Source of the DNA: Saccharum officinarum
Taxonomy: Eukaryota; Streptophyta; Magnoliopsida; Poales; Poaceae
Length of the DNA stretch: 64,000 nt
Direction: 5' to 3'
NCBI GenBank assembly: GCA_020631735.1
Contig: CM036159.1
Location: 20,003,511 to 20,067,510, forward strand
Part shown: piece by piece, positions 49,001 through 61,019 of the stretch
Layout of the letters: every line of letters begins with the position of its first letter
How positions within the stretch are numbered: the stretch's first letter is position 1
Made by a program: the position numbers and the translations under genes
Notes under the pieces: generated by a model
What the model was told of the DNA's origin: nothing
What the model saw: the letters and a program-made list of their open reading frames with translations, nothing else
The model's database searches: none

Positions 49001-52000
49001 CAGAATAGGAGGATAATTTACATTTATTGAATGATAGAGCTTGAAGTTCACAAATCCTAGAAGAGTCTGCAGGCACAACAGGCTCAGTCAAAAGGTTGAA
49101 ACAAACACCAGAAATAGCACTGTTGAACTTTCTAAGGGAGCATTCATGAAAATGTCAACATGTATGCCAATAGCCAACTATTGAAACTATGCTCATGGAA
49201 AAGGGAGTTGTAGATAACAACAAAAAACCATGTAATACCGGTATATAGCTTCTAAAACACTACATTAGTTATTGGACGCCATAATATGATATCTTGATTG
49301 ACAATGAATTGCTCAGCGACCCTACAATGGAAATGCAAGCACTACAATATCATCACTGTGTCTTGATCAAGAACCTACAGGATTCTCAGCCCTTCGCAAA
49401 TTAGCATTCCATGATTACGGGTTAAAAGGACTAAAGGCGGCTTATGCACCAAGGAAAACCACAGCACCGTTTTGTCTATAACAAGCCCATGTTTGATGAA
49501 AAACAAGACAAATAACCAATAATCGGAAATCAGATAAAATATACTAACATATCATTAGTCTTGGACTGAAATTTACTGACAGTTGCGCAAAACATGAAAC
49601 ACACAAGAACTAAGGAGCGGTCCATATTTGTTTACCTCGTAGAATTCTAGAAAAGAGAGCATCACATTGAAATCAACATCATCGGTTAATACTTGCTGAA
49701 GAGCATGAGGAGTTAGCCAGGTGATCTTTTGTCCTTGAACTTCAGCCTGCATTACGTGGCATAATCATGAATTTTGACCATCATGTATGCAAAGACAAAT
49801 AAAAGAATCATGGGATACATAATTACCTGGTAATATATGCCCTTCACGGAAATAAATGTCTTTCTCAGGGAATGAGTACGGGATATGTATGCTTGCCATT
49901 CATGGCTTAACCTATACAAACAAAACATTTCAAGATGTGATTTGACTTCATCATATGAGAAGAAAACAATAAATATCCTCTATATAAAAAGAAATGATGA
50001 AAGCACACGCTTTTACATTTATAAAATTGTGATTTTACTTTGGATGTGACTTGGTGAGGACCACAAAGTGCAATCCACAGATTACATGCAAGTTTGAAGG
50101 TTACCATGTAGGATATTAGAGAAACCTATAGAATTTTTGTGATAAGCCAAAATTCCAGGCAAGATATAGCTGTACACATAGTGACAACAAAAATAGGTAT
50201 TCAGAGCACAATTACCTAGTGCACTTGGAAAGAACATGAGTCTCAGGCCAAGAAAAAGACATGGTAATTTTAAACAAAGTATACCTGCGGCAGTTATGGA
50301 TTCGTTTGACTTCAACACGTTCACCATCAACAGCAGGCAATGCCGCAAACAGATGCACCATTGTAAGGCAGTCATCCAAGTCACGAAGAGCATCAACAAA
50401 TGTTGGATACCTGTTCGATAAAGAAAAGAACAGTTAATGCTGCACAGAGAGCGTACTCGATGAACTCATGGATAATCATGTTTAGTTCGCTTGATACCTT
50501 TCAAGGACAAGCCTATCAAGCTTGTAAGTTGGTGGCCGATTCAACAGCCTGTCTGCGAGATCCCTGTTTTTCTTAGCAACAGCCTTTTTAACCTTCCTTC
50601 GATGGACCTTAATCTCCCTGAATTAAATGAAATAGGAATACCATTAAGGAATTAAGCACATTAAACAATGTAATAGGAATTATTCCTCAGGAAAAATGTA
50701 GCGTTCTTAGGGCTTGTTTGTTTGAGCTGCAGCTTTTGGCTTTCGGCTCAAAAGCTGTGGTTTTCTGACTTTTGGTTTCTAGCTGTTGGCTTTTTGCTAT
50801 TAGCTTTTGTAATAAATTTTTTAGCTTCTCAGCACACCAAAAGCAAGAAAAGCTCCTCAAAACGTGCTATTCAGCTTTCAGTTCATTTCCTCGGAAGCCA
50901 GCTTTCCATCTTTTCAAAAGCCAGCTCAAGAGCTAGGCTGTTTGTCTCAGCTTCTGGCTTTTGGCTGGGCTAAGCCAGCAAAAAGCTGAAACAAACAGGC
51001 CCTTAGCATGATCTTGTTCATATACTCTATTCGCTCCTAGAGAAAACAAATTCAGCCAAGTAACTAAGACACCACTAGTTCGTCTCACAATAATCCAGTA
51101 AGATATTCATCACCAACAAACAAGGAGCCAAGAGGCTACCACTCTTAGGGCCAGTAAGAAGCAGAAGCTGAAACGAACAGCATGCTTCTGGAGCTTCTTT
51201 TGTGGATTCTGATATGATGTAATGGTTAGCACTAGTGATATTCCATATTTATACACTACATCATACAGAATTTTAATCCAAAATCAGCTTTTCCAAAGTC
51301 AAAATCCAGAATAGCTTTTTTAAAAATTACAGGCCCTTACAAATATACCAAAATTGTAGCATTATGTACAAGAGTCCACGATGCACAGCTAATGGCCTTT
51401 GTTGCCCACACTAAGTTTGTTCATTCTTTCAACTGAAAATACAAATTTTCACCCCACATGGCAGAAAAGGGGAAATAGACTAATGCACAAAAAAAGATGT
51501 TCTTGATTCATAAAACCAAATAAATTAAGGCTCTGGTTATTTAGCATGAATAAGTGGCTGTTCAGATCAAGCTATGCAGCCATTTAAAAGATCAGTTCGT
51601 TAGAAATGTTCTTAACCATTCTAGAAAAAAATGTCCGTTATATCTTGACTCATCTTTCTTTAGTTGAAAGTGAATATTGTTTATCCTTTTTCTAATTTTT
51701 TCGAAAAAAAAACGGATAATGGTTTAGTCGAAGTTGATTTAGTTCAGCCTATATTGTTAAAAGAACAAAAATCCAAACAGTCCCTAATACCGTTCCATTA
51801 CTTAACACACGTAAAATCACTTTTCAAGCTGAACATACATATACAAAGGTATCCATGAATATTATAATATTCCCCAGGCACTACATAGAGCAATAAGGAA
51901 TTAGAGTGACTCCCTCTGTAGCCCCCTGAACTGAGGATTGTGGCACAAATATTTGGTATGAAAAGCTACCTGAACTTCTCGATCAAAGGGTCATGAGCAA

Positions 52001-52097
52001 GGAATGCAATATCCTTCGTGTGGTAGTAGGTCTTGTGGTTCCCTTCCACCTCTTCTTTGGCTGCCGAGGAAAGACACCCTTTAGAATGCATAGCTTC
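46081..52097 (-). CDS. PES: Pescadillo homologue (PES), first exon missing and one frameshift
   Basis: Twelve exons (minus): 52097-51970, 50617-50498, 50410-50285, 49911-49827, 49746-49636, 49066-48973, 48841-48516, 48402-48295, 47614-47493, 47077-46867, 46759-46538, 46173-46081. They cover 581 codons of a protein usually about 600 long. Pescadillo acts with BOP1 and WDR12 (PeBoW) in nucleolar 27S pre-rRNA processing and 60S assembly. Seen are the N-terminal [11 protein letters not shown]...[20 protein letters not shown], an acidic linker, the BRCT domain (exons [19 protein letters not shown] and [18 protein letters not shown]) and a Lys-rich tail. In the first visible exon one base is missing near 52050 (an AAG triplet reduced to AG), so [10 protein letters not shown] and VEGNHK lie in different frames. 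The 5' exon should lie in or beyond the N gap, so an assembly error is plausible. Confidence 0.93.
50710..51002. mobile_element. TTA-flanked foldback MITE (293 bp) in a pescadillo intron
   Basis: TTA duplications lie at 50707-50709 and 51003-51005. The ends GGGCTTGTTTGTTTGAGCTG and GCTGAAACAAACAGGCCC are inverted repeats. The interior repeats AGCTTTTGGCT and AGCCAAAAGCT many times, so most of the element can fold back. Related AAGCAGAAGCTGAAACGAAC strings at about 51160-51330 may be a second, worn copy. Confidence 0.82.
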
Positions 52098-52150
52098 CTG
52101 CAATAAATAGGAAAATGTCAAAAAAATGGAGTTCAAGGATTCGAACTAAA

Positions 52151-52250
52151 NNNNNNNNNNNNNNNNNNNNNNNNNNNNNNNNNNNNNNNNNNNNNNNNNN
52201 NNNNNNNNNNNNNNNNNNNNNNNNNNNNNNNNNNNNNNNNNNNNNNNNNN
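52151..52250. other. Assembly gap (100 N)
   Basis: There are exactly 100 unknown bases, a usual placeholder for a gap of unknown length. The first pescadillo exon is expected on this side, so sequence is missing or mis-joined here. Confidence 0.99.
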
Positions 52251-52344
52251 GACATAGGGAACCCACTCGTCATTGGGTCAATCCTCTCTTCCCTTCTCCT
52301 CGACATACATGCATGCATGGGGAGGAGCGCATGGCCGGCGCGGG

Positions 52345-53494
52345 TGTGACAGAAACGCCCAATTTATACAGGATTAAGTATGACTATTCTGTTAAACACG
52401 TTGACACGTGCATACCGTCTCTTATATAAACCCAGTAGTCTGTTGAGTACCACGAAGGGTCTCAATAAATCAACTTTACAACCAAGATCATACTTGATTA
52501 AGCAAATACATATCACATACATAGAGTTTGCAGCGGAAATAGCCTTGCAATAGGGTCACAAGTAATTAATACAAGTTCAGTTTCAAATACAATAGGTTAA
52601 AACAATATAACTTTGAAATGATTACCAAATCATAAGTTTGAATCATATTGCTAGCTCAGATGACACACTCCAACAAGAGCATAGATAAGGAGAATATACA
52701 GATTAGCCAAGCCCACCGGTTAGTCACCACCTTCAGCAGACAGAGCACTTCACCTGCAATAGGGTGAGATAAAGCCCTGAGTACTTAATTGTACTCAACA
52801 AGACTTACCCGACAGGAGGAAATATAAAATGACTCCAAGGATATGCAAGGTTTATTTTGTGGAGCTGATTGGATAGCATACCTTTGCAAAAGAGCATTAC
52901 TAACATAAGTCCTTACTTTCAATATTTTTATCAATTTTTAGCATTGACTTAAGTAGGGCTATTTAGAACTAAGTTTGCACCTATTCTATAGCAATCACTT
53001 AAATAATAAACATCACAGTAGTAACCATATTCAATTGTCGTGATCAACATAACCATCATGTTTCATCAGTTACTACAATGCCGATGCAAGGTTTTAGTTT
53101 CTCACTGTCTAGGAGAGACGACGATTCGAATTGATTACATCCAGCTGGGTAAGCCCGTATCACACGCCCCCACGAGCCAACAGCGCTGTGTGAGTCACCG
53201 TTCACTCCATTCGGCGGTAACTTTGGGCCATTTCACAAAACTCATGGTCCTGCATCCTCGTGAATTGCACGAAGCCCTGAGCCCGTAGCAAACATGGTCT
53301 TGGATCAGTCCTTCTTCAGGCTCTCTCCAGCAATGCTAACGGTCCAAAGATTCATCTCGAACGAGCTAGTCGGTTTCACGGTCAGAACGAGTTATCCGGC
53401 CGTTATGTGAAGGTACGTTCAATCTCAATCCAAGGCCGAGACATCGAAGCAGTCCTTAAATAACACAGACAGGATCAAAGAATACATGCTAACA
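52345..53494 (+). repeat. LTR-like repeat family, copy 3 (plus strand), split by a Sirevirus
   Basis: It starts TGTGACAGAAACGCCCAATT. It carries, in opposite orientation to copies 1 and 2, the block CCTGCAATAGGG...CCCTGAGTACTTAATTGTAC followed by GACTTACCCGACAGGAGG and TGACTCCAAGG (about 52749-52835). It stops abruptly where the Sirevirus LTR begins at 53495. Confidence 0.6.
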
Positions 53495-53845
53495 TGAAAG
53501 TGCTTTTGCCCCTATGTGGGTTTTGGTGTATTGATGACATCCAATTTAGGGACTAATGTGATCTTAATGAGATATGTCGCAGCTATTAGTCCCATGAAAG
53601 AATTAAAGAGTTGAAAAAGATGAAATGGTATCCCTCAATTCGTCATGTTGAAAAAGGCATCAAACTCAAGCAGAGCTTCAAAGTTTATCTTTTCGCTTCT
53701 TGGGTTTAGGTATGCCGCACTATAAAGAGGGACGCAAAACTTAGTTGGTCTGAGGAAGATAGAGTGCTCAAGTACAAAAATAAAATCAAAAGAGAGACAC
53801 TCTAGTACTTCATGAACACGTATAATAGTTTTGATGACTTTTGGT

Positions 53846-54213
53846 GTCGGAAGTCCCGACGTATGTCGGGAGTCCCGACGGTCGGAAGTGCTGACCTGCG
53901 CCGGGAGTCCTGACGTCCAGTCACTTAGCCTGTGCGGTGACTGAGGACGTCGGAAGTCCCAACGTGAGTCGGGAGTCCCAACGGTCAGGAGTCCCGACCC
54001 TCGCCAGGAGTCCCGACGCCAGGCCCTTCGGCTCGCTCTGCTGACTGCTACGTCGGGAGTCCCAACGTACGTCGGGAGTCCCGACGGTCAGCAGTCCCAA
54101 CATAAGTCGGAAGTCCCGACGTTGACCTTCGCGCAATGTTCCTTTACCTTGCGTGAACAGTGTTTTCTATTTACGTCAGCAGTCTCGAGATCTACGTTAG
54201 CAGTCCCGACGTA
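53846..54213. repeat. Array of near-palindromic GTCGGGAGTCCCGAC units
   Basis: About fifteen variants of (A)CGTCGGGAGTCCCGACG occur at 18-25-bp spacing just upstream of the LTR TATA box. Each unit differs from a perfect palindrome only in the centre. Confidence 0.88.
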
Positions 54214-54242
54214 GATCTGAACGATTAGATTTCTACCTCGAG

Positions 54243-54250
54243 TATAAATA
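54243..54250 (+). promoter_or_regulatory. LTR TATA box
   Basis: TATAAATA lies immediately downstream of the palindrome array and about 850 bp before the LTR end, consistent with a U3 promoter. Confidence 0.65.
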
Positions 54251-55097
54251 GCACTCTCTTCACTTCTAACCGTTACTGACTCATTCATTGCTCACCAACT
54301 CATGGCCAAAACATCTCTCAAGCATTCAAGAGCACTCTCTCCTCTCCCCTTTGCTCCTAACTTCGATTCCCCACGGATTTGAGTGATAGGAGTGTGGTTT
54401 AAGTGAGATAATATTCCTTGCAAGCTTGAGCACTTGATTTCTTCGTCAAGCTGGTTGGTTTAGCATCTATTACTCTTGGGTTCTTGGAACCCTAGCCGGC
54501 TAGACGTCGCCCAAGAGCTTCCATCTTGTGGAAGAGCCTTAGGAAGTTTGTATTACCCTTGATTTCTTAGTGAAGAACTCAAGTGACCTTTGTGGTTGCT
54601 TTGAGAGAGTCAAGGAGGTGAAATAGACTCCGACCTAAGTGGTCACCTCAACAACGAGGACGTAGGTGCTCCTTTGTGGGGTTGCCGAACCTCGGGATAA
54701 ATCTTTTGTCCCGCATGTTTGTTGTTGTAGCAGTGATTTGCTTGGTATCACTTGTATTTGCTTGTCTCTCTCTCTCATCCTCCCTCTTAGGGTTTGGTCT
54801 TGATCTACGACTTGGAGAGTTCTTGGTGTCAAGGAAGTGGTCTAACATCTTCATCTTACCACTAGGAAGTGGTGTTGTAAGTTATCGGTCTCACAAAGTT
54901 CATTGAGCATTTGTAGTTCATTTCCCGTAGGCGTCGGGAGTGCTGACAGTTTGTGCCGAAACTTCTGACACGTCGGGAGTGCTGACTCAAACTGTCGGGA
55001 CTTCCGACAGTTGCTGACAAGTAACTTTGAGATTTGTGTAGAATTTTTTAGATACGCCTATTCACCCCCCTCTAGGCATTGTTTAGATCCTTTCAAT

Positions 55098-55110
55098 TGG
55101 TATCAAGAGC
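55098..55110 (+). other. Primer binding site (tRNA-Met initiator type)
   Basis: TGGTATCAAGAGC lies two bases after the LTR end. Compared with the usual TGGTATCAGAGC it has one extra A. Confidence 0.8.
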
Positions 55111-55149
55111 AAGGTCTTCTCGTAGCGTTTCACCACGTGAGAAGAAACA

Positions 55150-57694
55150 ATGTCGGAGACCGACAAGACACAAGAGTTGGCTAAAGAAATAGCCAAAGAG
55201 TTGATGGCAGCTCAAGCAAAGCTTTTTCAAGATGAAATGAAGAAAATGCAAGATGAGATGAGCAAGTTGAAAGAAGAGTTGAGTAAGAAGGTCGATGATG
55301 CTATAAGTGGCAAGAAATTTGAAGAAGCAACTAGTGGCAAAAATGACAACGGTCAAGATGGTGCGAGTGATGTTGGAGCCGGAGAGCATAGTCAACCGAA
55401 AGGAATATACTCTACCATGAACTTTGATTATTCACAACTCATTAAAGCCCCACTTCATCATACTCCATCCGTCAACCTTGGCAAGCCACCTCACTTTGAT
55501 GGATCAAGATATCCCGATTGGGCTTACAAAATGAAGATGCACCTCATTGCCGCAAATCTTTGGGAAGTGGTTGATGTTGGTGTGACATTCCCACCGAAGA
55601 AAGAGAGATTACTCCGAAAGAGGCACACAACTTCCATCAAAATGCACAAGCCGTAGCCATGCTTGTTTCAAGTCTAGCTCCGGATGAGTTCAACAAGGTC
55701 AATGGAAGAGAAATTGCTAAGGACATTTGGGAAGTCTTAAGGACTTCATTTGAAGGAGACAAGAGTGTGAGAAAAGGCAACATCGAGTTACTTCATGGTG
55801 AATTGGAGAGATTTGTGTTCTTGGAAGGTGAATCAACTCAAGCTATGTTTGATAGGATGATGACTTTGGTCAACCGCATAAGATCCATTGGAAGCACCGA
55901 ATGGGATGACAACAAGGTTGCTAGAAAGATTTTGAGAACATATAGGGCAAAGAACAACATGCTAGCATCCGTGATCATGGAGAGGCCCGACTATGATTAC
56001 ATAACACCTCAAGAAGTTCTCGCGAAGCTCAAACATCATGAATGCCTTGATCAAGATGCAATCAATGCTCATAGTCAAAATCCTAGTGCAATGGGATACA
56101 ACAAGAGTGCAGCCCTAAAAGCAACTCACGTTCATGATGGCAATGGGTGTTGTCAAGAAAAGAAGAAGAAAGTGAAGGATGATTCCTCAAGTGAAGAAGA
56201 AGATTCTGATGCGGAGGTTGCATTTGTGATTAGAAATCTTAGAAAATTTATGAAGAAGAAGAGCAACCGCAATACTTATGGTGATGGTAAGAAGAGATAC
56301 AAGAAGAGGTTTTGCTATAGGTGTGGTAAAATCGGTCACTTCATTGCCGATTGTCCCGAAGAGAACAAGGACAAGAACAACAAGAATAATGATAAGAAGA
56401 ACAAAGGCAAGAATAAAGGTGAAGCTCATCTTGGTGAAGAATGGGAGTCAAATGATGATAGTGACTCAAGTGATGATGAGAAGAAGAAGAAGAAGAAAGG
56501 AGCCGCGAACATTGCCATCCATCACTCTTCATCACCAACCATGATCCTCCTTGACTCGGCTCCATCACCAAAGCTCTTCCCCAACTTGGATTCATCACCG
56601 AGGCTTTTCTCCAACCTCATCGACAACGAATACTACACTCCAACTTGCCTTATGGCCAAGGGGGAGAAGGTACAATCCCCATCCAACTCCTCTAGTGATG
56701 AGTATGATAGTTGTGATGAGAACATAGAACAACTTGAAGCAACCATGATAAAGAAATTTGGTAAAAAGGCCTACACTAAAATAAAAATGCTAATGAAGAA
56801 ATTAGAGAAGAGGGATAGATGCTTGGAGATGCAAGGAGATATAATCACTCAAGAGCGAGAAAAGAACCAAGCTCTTGAAGCATCTATTGTCGAGGAAAAG
56901 TCGAAGGTTGAGAAGTTAACCGTCGAATTGTCTTTAGCCAATGACTCAATTAGGAAATTGACTAAAGAATATTCCTCGGTTAATGATCAAATAGCTAGCC
57001 TCAAGAATGAGAAAAGTATTGCTCAAGAAAGCCTTACACGCTTGGATGAAAAATATCAAAATCTTGAGCAAAACTATAGCGCACTTTGGGCTAGCACTTC
57101 AACTTCTCCTAAGGCAACCGAAGACTCTAATGTCTCCACTAGCAATGGTTGTAAAAGATGCTATAAAATTAATGTGAATGCATATACTACTAACCTTGTT
57201 GAGCTAGAGAAGAGGGACAAGGAGATCAATAGGTTGAAGATGGCCTTGAAGAATGGGTGCAAGTGTCAAGAGCAATCCAACAAAACTATATACAAGGCAT
57301 TTAGGCACCCATCTATCAAGGAAGGTCTTGGCTACAATAGGTATGATGGGAAGGCCAATGGAAGGAATATGGTCAATGGTGTGCCTTGTGTGAATTTCAA
57401 CAAGGGTGTTGCTCTTGATGAGCTTATATGCAAGGCTAACAACAAGGTCTACATTCCCAAGATCCAACCTACAAGGAACAAGACGAAGCAATCGAGGCCC
57501 CAAAGCCACAAGCACCACTTCCACGGTGCTATGCTAGTGACTACATGTGTTGTTGGGGCAAGGATGGCAAGATTGTGGTGAAGTATGTTGGTGCCCAAAA
57601 GAGAAAGGAGTTTATGAGAAGTGTTTGGGTGCCAAAGTTTTATGTGACTAACCCCCTAGGACCCAAAACTCTTTGGGTACCTAAAACACAAGCT
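55150..57694 (+). pseudogene. Sirevirus gag with two frameshifts
   Basis: Frame 1 (55150-55656) starts MSETDKTQELAKEIAKELMA with a Lys/Glu-rich coiled coil. It then has the copia gag entry motif (GKPPHFDGSRYPDWAYKMKM). Around 55600-55608 a GA-rich slip moves the frame, and coding continues through 55659-57581: a UBN2-like helical domain, one CCHC knuckle CYRCGKIGHFIADC (residues 219-232 of that frame), an acidic Ser-rich stretch, and a long coiled coil. A second shift near 57480-57505 leaves the C-terminus (YVGAQKRKEF, then GPKTLWVPKTQA, stop near 57694) in another frame. Gag would form virus-like particles. Two indels make this copy unable to make full-length gag. Confidence 0.85.
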
Positions 57695-57737
57695 TGATTT
57701 GTCTTTGTAGGAATACTCCTCCGGTGGAACAAGTTGG

Positions 57738-60700
57738 GTGGTGGATAGTGGATGCACCAATCATATGACCGGAGAGAAGAACATGTTCACATCATTCCAA
57801 CCTAGTAATGATGAAAGTGGAAACATTGTGTTTGGTGACAATGGAAAAGGAGAAGTACTTGGTTTGGGTAAAATTGCTATCTCAAATGACAACTCTATCT
57901 CTAATGTTTTACTTGTGAATTCATTGAGATACAATTTGTTATCCGTTTCGCAACTTTGTGAGATGGGTTACAATTGTCTCTTTACGGATAAGGGTGTGGA
58001 AGTCTATAGAAGGAAGGATTCCTCTATTGCATTTACGGGTCATTTAAAAGGGAAACTCTATCTAGTTGATTTCACATCAAATAGAGTTAATCCCGAGACT
58101 TGTTTAATGGCAAAATCTAGCATGGGTTGGCTATGGCATCGCCGACTTGCCCATGTTGGGATGAGGAACTTGGCCAAACTTCAAAAGGGCGAACACATCC
58201 TTGGACTAACAAATGTTTCTTTTGAGAAAGATAGGATTTGTAGCGCATGCCAAGCGGGAAAACAAGTTGGAGCTAAACATCCCGTCAAGAATGTGGTGTC
58301 AACCGAAAGGCCTTTAGAATTGCTTCACATGGACATATTTGGACCCATCGCTTACATAAGCATTGGCGGTAACAAATATGGTTTCGTAATTGTTGATGAC
58401 TATTCTCGTTTCACTTGGGTATTCTTTTTGCGTGACAAGAGTGAAGTACAAGGCATCTTCAAGAAGTTTGCAAGAAGAGCCCAAAATGAGTTTGATGTCA
58501 AGATCAAGAGAGTTAGAAGTGACAATGGGACGGAGTTCAAGAACACCAACATTGAAGAGTTCCTTGATGAGGAAGGAATTAAGCATGAGTTTTCGGTTCC
58601 ATACACTCCACAACAAAATGGTGTTGTGGAGAGGAAGAATCGAACACACATAGAAGCCGCAAGAGCGATGTTGGATGAATACAAGACTCCGGTCAATTAT
58701 TGGGCGGAAGCAGTTCACACGGCTTGTCATGCTATCAACCGCCTATATCTTCACAAGATGAGAGACAAGACCGCCTACGAACTTCTAACCGGTAAAAAGC
58801 CCAAGGTGCACTACTTTAGAGTTTTTGGATCTAAGTGTTTCATACTTAACAAGAAATCCAAAAGCTCAAAGTTTGCACCAAAGGTTGATGAAGGTTTCAT
58901 GCTTGGTTATGCTACTAACGAACATGGATATCGTGTTTTCAACAAAACCACCGGTTTGATTGAAATCATGGTAGACGTGACTTTTGATGAAACCGACGGC
59001 TCTCAAAAGGAGCAAGTCAATGTTGAGATTGTAGGTAATGAGGAAGCCCCACATAAAGCCATCAAGAAGCTTGCCATTGGTGAGATAAAGCCCGTCGAAG
59101 AAGAAGATGAAGACCATGTTGTACATGTTGATCATGATCCTACCATTCATCATGTTCCATCCAATGGGCATGGTGAAGCTTTTGCTACAAGAAACATTCA
59201 AGATGGTGCCAACAATGTGCAAACTCAACCTCAACTCAACAATGAAGAAAGAAGTGAAGCCAACCCTCCTCAAGCTCATGATTGTGATTCTCCATTCGAT
59301 CATGACCACGATGATGAAGATAATGGCCCCATTCAAAGACCAACTCAAGTGCCACATCCTAGAGTGCATCAATCCATTCAACGTGATCATCCCGTTGATA
59401 ATATATTGGGGAGTATTCGACGAGGGGTAACTACCCGTTCTTGTTTAGCAAATTTTTGTGAACATTACTCGTTTGTTTCTCCTTTGGAACCTCGCAAGGT
59501 GGAAGAGGCACTTGAAGATGAGGATTGGATGATAGCCATGCAGGAGGAGTTGAACAACTTCACTCGGAATGAAGTCTGGTCCTTGGTGGAAAGGCCCAAG
59601 CAAAATGTGATTGGAACCAAGTGGGTCTTCCGCAACAAGCAAGATGAGCATGGCGTGGTGACAAGGAACAAGGCTAGGTTGGTGGCTCAGGGATTCACTC
59701 AAATTGAAGGCTTGGATTTTGGGGAGACCTATGCACCTATGGCGAGGCTAGAATCCATTCGTATTCTTCTAGCCTATGCCGCTCACCATGATTTCAAGTT
59801 ATATCAAATGGACGTGAAGAGTGCATTTCTCAACGGCCCCCTATCCGAGTTGGTGTATGTAGAGCAACCACCGGGTTTTGAAGACCCCAAGTATCCCAAC
59901 CACGTCTACAAGCTCGACAAGGCGCTCTATGGGCTCAAACAAGCCCCTAGAGCTTGGTACGATTGCTTAAAGGACTTCCTACTCAAACAAGGGTTTGATA
60001 TAGGAAAGGCCGATCCCACTTTATTTACTCGCAAAGTTAATAATGATATCTTTGTTTGCCAAATATATGTCGATGACATAATATTTGGTAGTACTAATGT
60101 GGCTTTTTGTGAGGAATTTAGTAGGATCATGACGAATAGGTTTGAGATGTCCATGATGGGAGAGTTGAAGTTCTTTCTTGGATTTCAAATTAAGCAACTC
60201 AAGGATGGTACGTTCATAAGTCAAACCAAGTACACCAATGACATGTTGAAGAAGTTTGACATGGACAAGGCCAAGCCCATCAAGACACCCATGCCAACCA
60301 ATGGACATCTTGACCTTGATCAAGGAGGAAAGGACGTGGATCAAAAGGTATATCGCTCCATGATTGGATCCCTCCTTTACCTTTGTGCATCTAGGCCCGA
60401 TATTATGCTTAGTGTGTGCATGTGTGCAAGATTTCAAGCTAATCCGAAAGAATGTCATTTGATGGCTGTTAAGAGAATTTTTCGGTATTTAGTGCACACT
60501 CCTAATCTTAGCTTGTGGTATCTCAAGGGCTCCACTTTTGAGTTACTTGGCTATTCTGATTCGGATTATGCCGGTTGCAAAGTAAATCGAAAGAGTACTA
60601 CCGGGACTTGCCAATTTATTGGTAGGTCTTTGGTGTCTTGGAGCTCTAAGAAGCAAAACTCTGTTGCCTTGTCCACCGCTGAAGCCGAGTATGTGGCGGC

Positions 60701-61019
60701 CGGTGCATGCTGTGCCTAACTACTTTGGATGAAGCAAACCCTTAAGGACTACGGTTGTGAGTTAACCAAGATTCCCCTTTTGTGTGACAATGAGAGTGCC
60801 ATTAAAATGGCAAACAATCTGATAAACCACTCTCGAACAAAGCACATAGACATCCGGCATCACTTTTTGAGAGACCACGAAGCCAAAGGAGATATCGCAA
60901 TCCATCATGTGAGCACCGAAAAGCAACTAGCCGATATCTTTACAAAGCCCCTAGATGAGTCAAGATTTTGTGCTTTGAGGAGTGAGCTAAATATCATTGA
61001 TTCTCGTAACATGGCTTGA
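57738..61019 (+). pseudogene. Sirevirus pol (protease, integrase, RT, RNase H) with one nonsense codon
   Basis: The open frame begins at a GTG within the motif [15 protein letters not shown], after a TAG shortly upstream, so the natural start is by readthrough or frameshift from gag. Counting from 57738: protease active site D-S-G at 3-5; integrase zinc motif H134, H139, C168, C171; integrase catalytic D199, D262, E298; RT with [10 protein letters not shown] at 691-700 and YVDD at 777-780; RNase H with STAEAEYVA near 980. A TAA at 60717-60719 replaces the usual Gln codon after GACCA, and the same frame goes on to ADIFTKPLD and a stop at 61017-61019. Apart from that codon, pol is intact over 1,090 codons. 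Confidence 0.92.

Larger units (their letters stand above)
53495..55095 (+). repeat. 5' LTR (1601 bp) of the right-hand Sirevirus
   Basis: It starts TGAAAGTGC and ends CCTTTCA. A dense array of GTCGGGAGTCCCGAC-like near-palindromes lies at 53846-54213, with a second set at 54925-55018. TATAAATA is at 54243-54250, directly after the first array. The five bases before it are TAACA, the presumed left target-site copy; the right copy is outside the window. Confidence 0.88.

Noticed and set aside
52125..52150. TTCAAGGATTCGAACTA resembling a tRNA T-arm on the minus strand
   Set aside because: Only the T-loop-like string is present; no acceptor stem, D-arm or anticodon arm can be built, and the N gap cuts it off.
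58314..59390. Minus-strand frames opposite integrase and the IN-RT linker
   Set aside because: Shadows of the pol frame, which has all catalytic motifs.
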